From positions 1 through 64,000 of the forward strand of contig VCAZ01000246.1 in assembly GCA_005784505.1 (NCBI GenBank): a stretch of 64,000 nucleotides of DNA. The letters run 5' to 3'. The notes below the pieces were generated by a model that was given only the letters and a program-made list of their open reading frames with translations, made no database searches and was not told the DNA's origin. Every line of letters begins with the position of its first letter. Position 1 is the first letter of the stretch. Positions 26,511 through 38,152 of the stretch are shown one piece after another. A program made the position numbers and the translations under genes. This DNA comes from Bagarius yarrelli. Taxonomy: Eukaryota > Chordata > Actinopteri > Siluriformes > Sisoridae.

Positions 26511-28767
26511 TTCTGATCACCATCTTATATCGTTTAAACTGCGTCATACTAATAGCGCACATGTAGCGCCGCGCTCCCGCTTTAATCGTACACTTACATC
26601 AACTTCTGCTCAGAGCTTTATTAATTATCTTCCAGAAGTGTCTTCTGTCATTGGATCGCCGTCTGATCCAACAGAACTCGAGCAGGCGACTGAATATATA
26701 GATGCCGCATTCCGCTCTACATTAGATAACGTGGCTCCAGTTAAAAGAAAAATAATTAAAGATAAGAAACTCGCTCCATGGTATAATGAACACACGCGCT
26801 CTTTAAAACAGAGCGCCCGTGAACTAGAACGTAAATGGCGCCGAACTAGATTGTTGGTTTTCCAGGCAGCATGGAAAGAGGGAATTCTAGCTTATAAAAA
26901 AGCTCTTAGTGTAACTAGATCAACGTATCTTTCTAACCTTATTGAAAATAATAAAAATAATCCTAGATTTCTATTTGACACCGTCGCAAAATTAACTAGG
27001 AATAAGACGACCTCAGAAACCTGCACCATAACTGCGTGCAGCACTGAGGATTTCATGAACTTTTTTGATAATAAAATTGCAAACATTAGGCAGAAAAAGA
27101 AAAATTCACGCTTTAAAACCAGACCTTTCAAATGATTCTGATAAAACAATTAACCGCATCAGATCAGAACTTAGAAAATTTCACTCCTCTGGAAGAGAAA
27201 AAAACCTAATCGCACTCATCTCTTCCACAAAACCGTCAACTTGTGTATTAGATCCTATACCAACACACTTTCTTAAGCAGATTGTACCGGCAGTATCAGA
27301 ACCCCTGTTGAAAATAGTTAACTCTTCTCTCAGCAGTGGGTATGTTCCTAAATCTTTTAAATTAGCAGTGATTAAACCTTTAATTAAGAAACCTGACCTT
27401 GACCAAAATGAGCTGTCAAACTACAGGCCGATATATCTAACCTTCCGTTTATCTCTAAAATTCTAGAGAAGGTAGTTGCGCAACAACTATGTTCATATTT
27501 ACAAAGAAATAACATACATGAACTTTATCAATCAGGATTCAGGGCCTCACCACAGCACAGAGACGGCACTGGTCAAAGTAGCTAATGACCTCTTACTGGC
27601 ATCCGACCAAGGTTGTGTCTCGTTGCTTATATTACTTGACCTTAGTGCGGCTTTCGACACCATAGATCACGATATTCTTCTTCACAGATTAGAAAAATCA
27701 GTAGGAATTAAAGGAACAGCTCTTGCGTGGCTCAGGTCCTATTTAACCGATCGCTACCAGTTTGTAGATTTAAATGGTAATTATTCTGCGTGCTCCCTTG
27801 TAAAGTATGGTGTTCCACAGGGCTCGGTTTTAGGCCCACTTCTTTTCTCTCTTTACATGCTGCCTCTGGGAAACATAATTCGTAAGCATGATATCAGTTT
27901 CCACTGTTATGCTGATGACACACACAGTTATACGTCTCATCAAGGCCTGATGGGAAAGGCCAGTTTAATAAAGTTGAGCAATGTGTGAAGGAAGTAAGAG
28001 ATTGGATATTATGCAGTTTCCTCTTGCTTAACGCTGAACAAGACGGAGGTTCTGGTTCTAGGACCACAGGTAGCTAAAAGTAAGCTTCCTGATCACACCT
28101 TAACCCTAGACAGTCTTTCTGTTTCACCGAGTGCAACAGTAAAAGATCTGGGTGTGATTTTAGACTCCAATCTCTCATTTGAAGCCCATGTCGACAATAT
28201 TAGCAGGATAGCGTTCTATCATCTCAGAAATATCGCTAAAATAAGAAATATCCTGTCACTAACTGATGCCGAAAAAAAATTAGTTCATGCGTTTATCACA
28301 TCCAGGCTGGATTACTGTAACGCTTTACTGTCTGGATGTTCAACTAGGTGCATTAATAAACTTCAGTTAGTCCAGAACGCAGCAGCGAGAGTCCTCACTA
28401 AAACTAACAGATACGAGCACATCACACCGGTCTTATACGCACTGCATTGGCTCCCAGTGAGACACTGCATCGATTTTAAAAATACTACTGTTAACTTATA
28501 AAGCTCTAAATGGTCTCGCACCGCCGGACCCTAAGCGAACTTCTAGTGTCTTACGTTCCGCCACGCCTTCTTCGATCAAAGGATGCAGGCTGCCTGTCAG
28601 TACCGCGCATTATAAAAACTACAGCAGGGGGCAGAGCCTTTTCTCACAGAGCCCCAGTGCTATGGAATAACCTCCCTATGTATGTTCGGGAATCAGACAC
28701 AGTCTCAGTGTTTAAGTCCAGGTTAAAAACATACTTATTTAATCAAGCCAAGATTCCCCTTAGATAA
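26511..28767 (+). pseudogene. L2-type LINE ORF2 remnant (endonuclease end, reverse transcriptase)
   Basis: Broken open reading frame in several pieces (26511-27135, 27065-27466, 27476-27988, 28154-28501, 28510-28767) joined by frameshifts. The pieces contain, in order, the SDHH end of the endonuclease, the palm motif LLDLSAAFDTIDH, motif B PQGSVLGPLLFS, the catalytic CYADDTHSY and the thumb/C-terminal LDYCNALLSG, QNAAARVLT and VLWNNLP blocks. The catalytic aspartates are present, but the frame is not functional. Host-genome retrotransposon, not a cellular gene. Confidence 0.88.
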
Positions 28768-29046
28768 AGGAGCAGATCTGGGGGACTCATGGGTGTTGAG
28801 TATTATGGTGATCTGGTATGTTTAGATGCTGTCTTCCCCTCTCTTATTGATCACGGTGTGTGATGATGAGAGCAGCTGTTTGCTTAACATATCAGGGAGC
28901 CCTCATGTCTGTGTTTCCCTCTGGTTCTCCTTTAGTTATGCTGACCTAGTTAGTCTTGCCGGAGTCCATGCTTTACTCTACATTATTCACTTAATCAATC
29001 CAAACCGTGTGATTACATTGTCACTTAACTGTTTTCCTTCTTTTTG

Positions 29047-29077
<31 letters not shown>

Positions 29078-29535
29078 CACTGTTGAGTTACATACGCCAC
29101 AACGGAGCTGCTGGTGATCCAGACCCCACCTCCGACCGGGTACTGTGGGACCCTTCCCTGTGACCTGCCCAGCGGATGATGCATCACCAGGGCGATCCAG
29201 GACGACCCACTTCGCCATAAAGACATTCCGGCTGCTCTCTAAGGACTGATGATTATAGTTGTTTCCACACACACACACACACACAATGTAACCACATAAT
29301 TCCTGCTACCTGTTTTCACCCAAATGAGGATGGGTTCCCTGTTGAGTCTGGTTCCTCTCAAGGTTTCTTCCTATCTCATCTCAGGAGTTTTTCCTTGCCA
29401 CTGTCGCCCCCGGCTTGCTCATCAGGGACAAACTGATTTCTGTCTCATTTTATCTCATAATTTCTTCAATTGTAAAGCTGCTTTGTAACAATCACCAATG
29501 TAAAAAGTGCTATACAAATAAAACTGAATTGAATT
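28768..29535 (+). repeat. L2 element 3' UTR
   Basis: Non-coding 3' part of the LINE, with CT (29047-29070) and CA (29266-29285) tracts and a terminal GAATTGAATTGAA tail. Confidence 0.8.
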
Positions 29536-29540
29536 GAACA

Positions 29541-29870
29541 TATATATGTACATATGCCACAAATGAGCTGCCAGTGAACCAGACCCCATCTTCACTCCAG
29601 ACCTGTCAGACCCTCCCTGTGACCCGCTCCCAGTTGTTGATCACATCACCAGGGTGACCGAGGACGTTTCCACTCTGCCATAAAGACGTTCCAGCTGTTC
29701 TTTGAGGACTTGTGATTTAAGTTGCTTACACACACACAGTGTGTAATTCCTGTTACCTGTTTTCACCCAAATCAGTCTGGTTCCTCTCAAGGTTTCTTCC
29801 TATTCCGTCTCAGGGAGTTTTTCCTTGCCACCGTCGCTCCTGGCTTGCTCATCATGGACATCATTTGTAT
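29541..29870 (+). mobile_element. Second, divergent copy of the L2 3' UTR
   Basis: ATATGCCACAAATGAGCTGC, CATCACCAGGGTGACC, TAAAGACGTTCCAGCTGTTC and CTCAAGGTTTCTTCCTATTC repeat the order of 29092-29410 with many changes. It ends before the tail. It directly abuts the first copy. Confidence 0.8.
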
Positions 29871-30855
29871 GATAGACTTGATTTTGACAAGTAGGATGTG
29901 ATCAGAAAAAGTGAGCTGAATTACCACTTCCACCATTCTGGAATATCGTCTTTCCCACAGGATCATGGGACAGTAAAGTGCGACTCACTTCAGTAGATTA
30001 ATTTCAGATGTAGTGTAGAAGTATTTTTTTTACAATTTCTTATTTTTTTGTTTTTCTGTGTTATGTTTCATTACACAGCAAACAAGAGACAGCATTTTCA
30101 TCTTCAGTCTGCATTTTTTATGTCCTGTTTCTTTCAGTTGTTAGAATCAGTAGTGTAGACAATATTAAAAAGAAAAATCTGGCAACCTCAGAGGTAAAGT
30201 GTACCCACAGAAAGCCTTTCCTGCCTTCATCATGCTATAACTCATAAACTGTAGTACATCTGGGAAAATGTTATTTGTAGTTAAAAGTCATTGAATTTCT
30301 AATAAAATCGTAACAGAAGTGAACTCAATCATTAAATCAGACGTTTAAAGAAATTGAATTAATATTGTATTAATTATTTATTTAAAGTAGCTACTGTACT
30401 TCGTTATATAAGGTATAATGATAATTTTCTAAGGGTTTATTCTAAAAATCTGTCCTATGGGATTTGCTGATCCAAAGTGAAGGTTGAATAAGGCTTCCTC
30501 TGATAACCTGTCTCACATCTCCCACTCCTGTCACTAACTTAACATTTTTCTTTTGTATTGAAAACTGATTTTGTGTTTTGGGTAAAATTATCTTTAAGCT
30601 CGAACATTAAATTATTCTGTATGTTTGGGTTAAACGCTTTTTGAACTAACCGATTCTGGTTACGTTAATTTAAACTCAATCTAATTATATTTCTTAAATA
30701 ATTTCTGTTCTAACAAAAAGGAAGATTAATTTACTATCACATAATATATTTTTATGCACATCAGGATTAATTACTGCAATATTTTCTGTCTGAGACCTGA
30801 ATATTCCGTCCCTGAAGGTCTGTTAAAACCAGGATGTTTATTAGTGACTCCAGTG
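29871..30855. other. Upstream flank; small inverted repeat fragment, otherwise nothing assignable
   Basis: Near 29925-29990 the text TTTCCCACAGGATCATGGGA then CAGTAAAGTG is an inverted fragment of the CTATCCCATAATCCCG family. The rest is unique AT-rich sequence. Confidence 0.35.
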
Positions 30856-30857
30856 AG

Positions 30858-30880
30858 GATGATGATGATGATGATGATGT
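30858..30880. repeat. (GAT)n trinucleotide
   Basis: Short GATGATGATGATGATGATG run. Confidence 0.9.
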
Positions 30881-31230
30881 TGCTGATGAAAGCTGGGAGG
30901 AAATGAAAGCATAAACTCTGCAGGCGGATGACTTTGCAAGGGCTCGGGGAGCTGATAGTCAATCGCACCATAAAGCTGAAAGCTACAGTTCCATCTCGCT
31001 TATGAACTTTCTGCTGGCGTCTAAAGAAAGAGCGGCGGCAATCGATCCTTACGGGAATCGTTTCACCTGGAAGCTGCGGTAAAGAAAAGAAGGGGGGAAA
31101 AAGAGTCCTGCTGATGGCAACACTTTCGTTTCTATGACTCATCAAGGTGCAGAAATAAACAGCGTTTACTCCGTCAGAGGGCAGATGGATCGGAGGCCAT
31201 TGTTGTTTCACAAATATACACACTCTGGGA
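30881..31230. promoter_or_regulatory. Candidate non-coding regulatory island
   Basis: Dense unique sequence: AAAGCTGGGAGGAAATGAAA, GACTTTGCAAGGGCTCGG, CAATCGATCCTTACGGGAAT and an AP-1-like ATGACTCATC near 31135. The frame at 30771-31280 (minus) lacks protein features. Confidence 0.25.
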
Positions 31231-31461
31231 AAAAAATATAAATCTAACGGTTGAAGGATTCGTAAGGGAGTCGTCACCAAGCAGACATAAAACTTTACAA
31301 GTGATTCTTTTCCTTTAACATAAAATTCCTCATTGAGTGAGAAAATAAAACTGATTCAACAACACAATAATGTTGCACACTTTAAAACTTAATACTAAAA
31401 CCAGATAGAATTTAAGCTAATGCTACACAAGAAAACCCCAAAAATATAAAATAACACTTTG

Positions 31462-31695
31462 TGATTAGCAAAGTCCAAAAACATGTATGTTAGATTGATT
31501 GGTGATTCTAAATTGTACATAGGAGTGAGTGTGAGTGTGTGTGGCCCTGTGATGGACTGGTGACCTGTCCAGGGTGTCCCCCCTCCTGTCTTTCACCCTT
31601 TCAGAGACGGCTGGGATAGACTCCAGCAGATCCCCGTGACCCCAATGAGGGAATAAGCGGGTATAGAAGATGAATGAATGAATGAACGAATGAAT
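31462..31695 (+). mobile_element. SINE family C, internally deleted copy (copy 2)
   Basis: GATTAGCAAAGTCCAAAAAC joins the head directly to the body, skipping the B-box and GCCTTTCTGTGTGGAG region. The body with CCTGTCCAGGGTGTCCCCC and the AATGAATGAATG tail are intact. Confidence 0.85.
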
Positions 31696-31719
31696 TAAGT
31701 ATTTTCTATCACAGAAACA

Positions 31720-32640
31720 TTTAAACAAAACAAACAACAAGCAAAAATTGTTTAACATTAACAAATTAATCTGCGAAATTTCCCGCCAAAATAAATAAAT
31801 ATGTTATATACATGATATTGTATTTATATATTAACAGATCTGTGTATTTTTATCAGACTAAAGCTGCTGAATTTAGACGGTGCAAACAAACAACAAATAA
31901 AAACCAAACAAGTAACTAACACAATAGAACAAAAAACTCCAACCCACCAACCAGCCAGCAAACAAACAACAAATGATAATAACAAACAAACATAAAGTAC
32001 AAATTAATTAACTAATAAATTATTTTACAGACCAACCAAGAAAAAAAACAAAAATACAAAATACAAACAAAAACTAAACAAAAGCATTTAGCCAAAATAA
32101 ACACACACACAGTAGGTTTATAGACTCATACGCACAATCCTTAGTCAATCAAATCAAGGGGAAGTGGTGGCTCATGGTTAAGGTGTTGGACTGCCAACTC
32201 AAAGATTGTGGGTTTGATTCCCAGCTTCACCAAGCCACCACTGCTGGGCCCCTGAGCAAGGCCCTTAACCCCCAACTGCTCAGTTGTATAAAAGAGATAA
32301 TTGTAAGTTGCTCTGGTCTGCCAAATGCTGTAAATGTAGTCAATGTAATGTAGATGTATAAGTCAAAACTTAACCGAAGACAAACCAAACAATTAACCAA
32401 ACAACGTTTAAAAAATAACCAAAATCCCACCATAAAACAAACAAACTTCAACAGACAACAAAACACTGAGCGGAAAACATAACAAACCAAAACAACTAAA
32501 CAAATAAATAACAAGAACCAATTAAACCACCAATTTACTAACAAACAAATAAAAAATAAACAGACAAAAACGAGACAAGCGAGCAAACAAACAATAAACA
32601 AATGAAAAAAAACAACCAAACTAAACAAAATTTTTATGGT
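31720..32640. repeat. A/C-rich low-complexity region (AACAAAC words)
   Basis: Degenerate AACAAACAAAC/ACCAACCA text, interrupted by a SINE at 32158-32350. The minus-strand frame with Phe/Cys/Leu runs is an artefact of this composition. Confidence 0.8.
32158..32350 (+). mobile_element. tRNA-derived SINE, family A, copy 4
   Basis: GGGGAAGTGGTGGCTCATGG, GGGTTTGATTCCCAGCTTCA, GGGCCCCTGAGCAAGGCCCT, TGTAAGTTGCTCTGG and the CTGCCAAATGCTGTAAATGT tail. The best preserved copy. Confidence 0.92.
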
Positions 32641-33540
32641 TTGCATACTAAAAAAAATCTGCTTTAATTTTTATGTAATTTTTTTTGTAAATGGGTCGAA
32701 TCCTGAGTTCTGTCAGATGATCTCTAGCTCATGCTCCTGGCTGTGTTCCTGGACATGTGTTGATTCGGGTGTAGCTCCTGTGCCCTGGAGCTCAACACGT
32801 CATAAAAAAACACCCAGCTGTGCATCAATTAACCTCATAGCGTGACAAAACTTCAAAATATTACCTCACAGCTGGACGCCGGCGGTTAAATAGAGTCAGC
32901 ATGGAGACGGAGACTGGGCTGTCATGGCAACGCTTTCTGTCCTGTGTTTACTCAGTATAGCTGGAGCTCTGATTCAGACAGGGTATCACTTTTATCCTAA
33001 GATTCATTTCGAAGGAACCGGAACTGACAGAAAGGGTCTAACATGGAAATATGGTAATAAGCTCACTGTGAGAGGATCTAAAAATACTACAATTTTTGTT
33101 GCAGGGTGAACAAAACACAACTCCTGAACTGAACACCTTCTCTAGAACTTTCAGCTGGTAAATTTAGCATCGAAGCTAAACCTTTATGCATGGGTAAAGG
33201 AAAAATGATGGAAAGAAAGAATCTAAGTAAATGTAAAATTAGACATAGTTTAACATAATAAACCTATAATCTTAGTTTAGCGTTAAGCTTTGTTGTAACA
33301 TGTTCCAGAGAATCTCCTGTCCACGACCTTCAGTGGAACAGTTAGAGGTCCAGTCCCTAAGGCTCTTGGTTAATCTCTGAAAAGGAGCAATAAAGTCCCA
33401 ACACTACCAAACTTCCACTGTTGAGCCTATGATCAGGGCTTTTACCTCCTTGCTGCTCCAGAGGCCCCCAGCTCTGACCTCAGCTTCCAAACATGGACTA
33501 TACAATAAGGAATTCCACTCTGCTGTAATGTAGTGTTTTT
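32641..33540. other. Upstream flank, nothing assignable
   Basis: Unique sequence. A frame at 32924-33109 begins with a hydrophobic stretch (MATLSVLCLLSIAGALIQTG) but is short, isolated and without family resemblance or splice context, so it is not called as a gene. Confidence 0.4.
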
Positions 33541-33574
33541 CAATAATAATAATAATAATAACAATAATAATAAT

Positions 33575-34195
33575 TGTGCAGATCTGAAGATGAGGTTTTC
33601 TTTGGGGGTGACGGGATTAGGGACAAGTTCATCAGGGGGACGGATGTTAGATGTTTTGGGGAGAAAGTCAGGGAAGCACAGATTGAGGTGGTTTAATATA
33701 ATATAATATAATATTCAACTTCATTGTCCAAGGTACGTGTACAGAGCCAATGAAATGCATTTTTCGCATATCCCATCTTAGTTAGTTGGGGTCAGTATGA
33801 TACAGCGCCCCTGGAGCAGAAAGGGTTAAGGGTCTTGCTCAAGGACCCAACAGTGGTTGGCTTCCCGGTGGTGGGGGGCTTGAACCTGGGTGTTTCTGGT
33901 CTTCAGATCAGCAAGTCAGCACCTTAACCATTTCAGCCACCACTGCCCCTGTTTGGACATGTACAGAGGAGAAAAAGTGAATATATTGGTAGGAGGTTGT
34001 AAGAAATGAGGCAACCAGGCAGAAGGTAAAGAGGAAGACCAGAGAGGAGGTATATGGATGCAATAAACGAGGACATGAAGTTAGTGTGTGTGAGTGATGA
34101 GGATGTAGAGAATAGGGTTAGGGGGAGACAGATGATTCACTGTGGCGGCCCCTAAAAGGGAACAGCTGAAATGAAAAGAAGTAAAAGTAACAGAA
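33575..34195 (+). pseudogene. RTE-like LINE 3' end, copy 1, interrupted by an insertion
   Basis: Decayed C-terminal coding sequence of a reverse transcriptase: LKMRFSLGVTGLGTS-type text, then after an insertion (33698-33952) FGHVQRRKSEYIGRRL, GRRKRKTREEVYGCN and NEDMKLVCVSDEDVEN. It parallels 45930-46325. Frameshifts throughout. Confidence 0.7.
33698..33952. mobile_element. Repeat nested in the RTE-like copy
   Basis: About 255 bp starting with AATATAATATAATATAATATT and containing TTCATTGTCCAAGGTACGTG, GGTCTTGCTCAAGGACCCAA and CACCTTAACCATTTCAGCCA. It splits the GAGGTGGTTTGGACATG of the LINE and duplicates GTTT at the junction. Family uncertain. Confidence 0.6.
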
Positions 34196-34378
34196 GGACA
34201 AGGGGTAAGTCAACACAGTTTTATTTACAGCACTGTGAAAACAAAGAATGGAACTGAAGTAAATTGTGGATGATGAATGGAGGTAAATAGAGCTGGTAGT
34301 AGAGATGCTGGAGTGGTTTGTTGAAGTCTTCAGGAAGCTAAAAGTCCATTTCTAGTGTGTTACTAGTCCAAGACCAGA

Positions 34379-34407
34379 CACTGTGTGTGTGTGTGTGTGT
34401 GTGTGTA
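34379..34407. repeat. (GT)n microsatellite
   Basis: TG run of about 27 bp. Confidence 0.95.
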
Positions 34408-34744
34408 TGTGAGGAGTGTGCTCAAATGGGGTGAGTGACAGTGAGTGGTGATTAAAATCAGGTGAGTCCAATACATACTTAGAGGGAAAGACAGATAAAT
34501 AACCACAGGAGAGAGAGGGTATATTTAGCTTTGGATCTGTGACAATAACAATAATATCATTTTTGGCCAAACTAAAACACTTATCTGTTTATCTTATCAC
34601 TTATCTGAAGCCAACAAGCTCAGGGTGCTGCCACTGCCATGCTTCAATTTCAAATAAATCTTTTAGACATGACCATAAAGTGGTTTTTCAGAACACTGAT
34701 TTGTCTAATTCACGTTCCTATGTTGACTCTTTGACTCACAACAT

Positions 34745-34850
34745 TTCTGGTAAAATATTTCTGCCATTTGCCAGAAGCTCTAAGCAGTTAAGGGTTAAGG
34801 GCCTTGCTTAGGGACCCAGCAATGGCAGCCTATTGTGCTGGGAATTGATA
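34745..34850 (-). mobile_element. tRNA-derived SINE, family A, 3'-half fragment
   Basis: Contains TTAAGGGCCTTGCTTAGGGA then CCCAGCAATGGCAGCC, the inverse of the family body; the tRNA head is missing. Confidence 0.6.
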
Positions 34851-34907
34851 ATAAAAAAAAAAATCTCTACCGATTAGCTATATGTATTTAGGTTGATATC
34901 TAAAAAG

Positions 34908-35098
34908 TGGTAATCGTTGCAGTGGTTATGGTGTTGGACTACCAACTTGAAGTTCCGGGTTCGATTCCCAGCACCACCAAGCCACCACTGCTAGGCCACT
35001 GAGCAGGCCCTTAACCCCCAATTGCTCAGTTGTATAACAGGGAATAATGTAAGATGCTTTGAATAAGGGCGTCTGCCAAATGCTGCAACTGTAAAAGG
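34908..35098 (+). mobile_element. tRNA-derived SINE, family A, copy 5
   Basis: TGCAGTGGTTATGGTGTTGG, GGGTTCGATTCCCAGCACCA (clean B box), CAGGCCCTTAACCCCCAATT, GAATAAGGGCGTCTGCCAAA and a TGCTGCAACTGTAAA tail. Confidence 0.92.
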
Positions 35099-35099
35099 A

Positions 35100-35600
35100 G
35101 CAGCACTAAAGCACGATGCCGCCACCATCATGCTTTACCACCAGATTAAGGAGTTTTCCTGACATATTGTTGCTGTAGGCCTGTTTTAATCAGTTTTCTT
35201 GTTTTATTTTTTTTCCAGATTCAAAGGGTCGTCCTTTTCTTGATGTCACTTTGATTTCACTTGTTGATAAAGGCTTACACACTGTTCTATCAGACATCTT
35301 ATGATTTTTAAATAATTATAATTATTACTTTGCAACCTGAATTTCCTTTGAGATAAAAGTGCTAAAAAGTGGTAAAAGCTCTAAAAAGTATTGATCTTGG
35401 TTTTTTTTTTACATCATAAAACCCTGACGGTTAGAGGGGGGGTAGACTTTACATTTTATTGCCAAATAAAAACGATTTTGATTCCCCCCTACAGGCTGTA
35501 TACTGAGCTAAAATTTTCTTCCTGTGCTTTGGTTTCTTTTGTTTTTAGGGCAAAATGATTCTAAGGAAGAAAAAAACCCTGTTATGGCTGAGATCGTTAT
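35100..35600. other. Upstream flank; possible transposon scrap
   Basis: GCACGATGCCGCCACCATCA then TGCTTTACC near 35113 resembles a phrase found in fish DNA-transposon remnants. Nothing firm. Confidence 0.3.
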
Positions 35601-35689
35601 AATTCCTTGTGTTTTATGCTGCATGGAAAGATACGATGGAGGACGTTGGCTGGTTTGGGTGGAGGAACTTAGTATGATGCGCATGCAGT

Positions 35690-36180
35690 ATTAATGCGTG
35701 TTGTAATAAAAGCAGAGACTTTATAGGCATGCTAGAATAACTCTGCTTTATAACACCCTTATGATCATATCCCGAGCATAAGAGCTCCCAGGGGAGGAAG
35801 TTCATTAGGGTCCGACTCGGCACTGGAGACGGGGGATGTAATGGGTTGTATCAGAGCATGCTGTTTATCTTGGAGGCTAAAGACAGGGTGTGTGTATATG
35901 AGTCTGTGTGTGTGTGCACGCCTCCTTAATAAGCAAAATGTGTGCATTCTTTATTAGGGTTCTTTTGAAGCCGTCTGATTGCCTGCAGCCCTCGCATACA
36001 ACTCGAGGCGTGTTTATTTATTGATGTTCCCATCATGCACCAGGTTGCTCAAACATTATTGTGTAGAAAATCAGACTGACGTGACTCGACGCGATAAGGA
36101 CGCTTGCCGAGCTTTTACCAAATCATGCGAGCTCCCGGTGTGTGTGTATGAAAATTCTTTACTAACATAAGAAAGCTACA
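35690..36180. promoter_or_regulatory. Candidate non-coding regulatory island
   Basis: Unique, low-repeat sequence (GGCATGCTAGAATAACTCTG, GAGCATAAGAGCTCCCAGGG, GTTTATCTTGGAGGC) interrupted by a short TG tract at 35888-35914. Judged from texture only. Confidence 0.22.
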
Positions 36181-36373
36181 ATTTGTTTAAGGAGTCTGCT
36201 TCTACTTCGGGTCACTTTGACTTTTGACGTCTTCAGAATAGAAAATATAAAAGAAAGAGTGGTGAAAGAATGCTTTTTTTAGATCTACTGACACTGGAGA
36301 CTCCTTCCCAACACTTTACCACAGCAACAATTGCAAACTGTTCATTCTAATGTTATTAAGGTTATTATGTTCG

Positions 36374-37110
36374 TACATTTACATTTACAGCATTTAGCAG
36401 ACGCTCTTGTCCAGAGAGACATACAAGAAGTGCTTTGAGTCACATCAACAAACAGCTCAATACTGATATAATAGTTCACAAAAAAGGTGCAACAACAACA
36501 AAAAACCTGTTGAAAAGAGTAAGGGTTTTTTTTTTTATTTAAATGTCAAGAGCAGGTATTTAAGAAAGAGATGAGTTTTCAAACGCCTCTTCAAGACAGC
36601 CAGTGACTCTGCTGTTCTGACATTGATGGGAAGTTCGTTCCACCATCTTGGTGCCAGAACAGAAAAAAGTCTTGAGGCAGACCTACCTTGTGTCCTTGGG
36701 GATGATGGAACAAGCCGAGCAGTGCTTGTGGATCTGAGCATGGTGCGATGCGAGTAGTGATAAGTGTTTGCAGGTAGGAGGGTGCAGCTCCATTTCTGGC
36801 TTTGTAGGCAAGCATCAGTGTTTTGAATCTGATGTGTGCAGTTACTGGGAGACAATGGAGGGAGCGCAGCAGTGGAGTGATGTGTGAAAACTTTGATAGG
36901 TTAAAAACAACACGTGCAGCTGCATTCTGAATCATCTGCAGAGGGCGAATTGCACTCAGAGGTAGGCCTGCCAGGAGCGAGTTGCAGTAGTCTAGTTTAG
37001 AAATTACAAGAGACTGCACAAGCAACTGGGTGGCCTGAGTGGTTAAGAATGGTCAAACCCTCCGGATGTTATGCAGAATAAACCTGCAGGAACGTGTTAT
37101 GTTGGCAACA
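36374..37110 (-). mobile_element. 3' end of a second L2/CR1-type LINE
   Basis: On the minus strand, two overlapping frames give the reverse-transcriptase C-terminus: SLVISKLDYCNSLLAGLP, LQMIQNAAARVVFNLSKFSH, LHCLPVTAHIRFKTLMLAYK, then after a frameshift SVLAPRWWNELPINVRTAES and RRLKTHLF. A short 3' UTR ends GACAAGAGCGTCTGCTAAAT then GCTGTAAATGTAAATG, matching the tail of SINE family A. Confidence 0.85.
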
Positions 37111-38105
37111 TTATTATGTTTATTATGTTATTATCTAAGGTTATTAATAGTTATAAAGGCTAACTGTGTTTAGCATTTCTTACCTTATAATACAATGCAA
37201 AGTATATCTGTTTGCTATTCCTGATTACGGCCATTGCCACGTTTCCACCATGACCTTTTCTTTGAGATTTGGTTTTGCTTGTCGTGTTTTGTTTATTGTG
37301 TACCGACCTTTACACGCTAAACAGATTTGCCTCTGCTTAACGTCACTGCTTTGTTGTTACGTAATAAACAACAACACCTGCACATGGATCTCGCGATGTT
37401 ACCAAGGGTTGATCACAATAAGACTACAAAGTCTACATACGGTGATAATCTGCATTTTAGCTAGCTATTTTCCTGAAGCCGAAAAAACATTCTGGTTGGA
37501 TCAGATAGATCATCTAAGGCTACCTTTCATTTACTTTTTAACTTCCATGTAAACGAGATGTTTCCCACTCACGATGCTCTCCAGTTCCTGATGTTCCAGA
37601 ATCTATTTGAGTGCTGAGGTTGTTAATTGCCAGGCATCCTCTCCACGTTAGCCTGCATTTGCTCAACCGAAGCACATTAGCGCTGGCGTGAATCGCATTG
37701 ATCCGAAAGGATGGACTCTGTTTTTATAAATGGATATTTGAGTTGTCGTTTTGTGTCGTTTGTCATTTTTGTTAGCATACACAATCACTTTTCCTGTTCT
37801 TCTTTTTCCTTTTCCTGTTAGCAATATTAGCACAAACAGCTGTATCAAATGTTAGCGTCTAAATGAACGTCGAATGTTGATTATTTGAGAAAAACCAAAA
37901 AAAAAAACAAAACATTTTTAGCTGTGATGTTATTTGTTTATTTTTAGTTCAGAGCGGAGCTTTAACAGCGATTGGACAAATTCACAAAAAAGTTACTGTG
38001 ATTGGCTAAAATTTTACGGTTAATTTTCTGGGCTTTGATATGGTGATGTTTCTGTAACAAACCTAACATTTACAGAGGAACTCTCTGGTGTCAACATTCC
38101 ACAAG
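37111..38105. other. Upstream flank, nothing assignable
   Basis: Unique AT-rich sequence; no gene or repeat named. Confidence 0.4.
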
Positions 38106-38116
38106 TTCCTATTCTG

Positions 38117-38118
<2 letters not shown>

Positions 38119-38149
<31 letters not shown>
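38119..38149. repeat. (CA)n microsatellite
   Basis: Pure CA run. Confidence 0.96.

Positions 38150-38152
<3 letters not shown>

Larger units (their letters stand above)
26511..29535 (+). mobile_element. 5'-truncated L2-clade LINE retrotransposon
   Basis: The copy starts inside the last part of the endonuclease domain (SDHHLISFKL), continues through the whole reverse-transcriptase region, and ends in a roughly 770-bp 3' UTR with TTTCTTCCTATCTCATCTCA, TTTTTCCTTGCCACTGTCGC, GTAAAGCTGCTTTG and a GAATTGAATTGAA tail. It is truncated at the 5' end as is usual for LINEs and carries several frameshifts. L2/Maui-like by tail and polymerase; the exact family is not determined. Confidence 0.85.

Noticed and set aside
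26511..28767. Endogenous retrovirus polymerase
   Set aside because: SDHH endonuclease end, LINE-type RT order with YADD, no LTRs, RNase H or integrase; the tail is that of an L2 LINE.
32158..32350. tRNA gene
   Set aside because: A- and B-box-like words are present but the cloverleaf is not, and the sequence is a SINE with repeats elsewhere. Same for the other SINE heads.
32924..33109. Short frame with a signal-peptide-like start
   Set aside because: 61 codons, isolated, no family resemblance or splice context.
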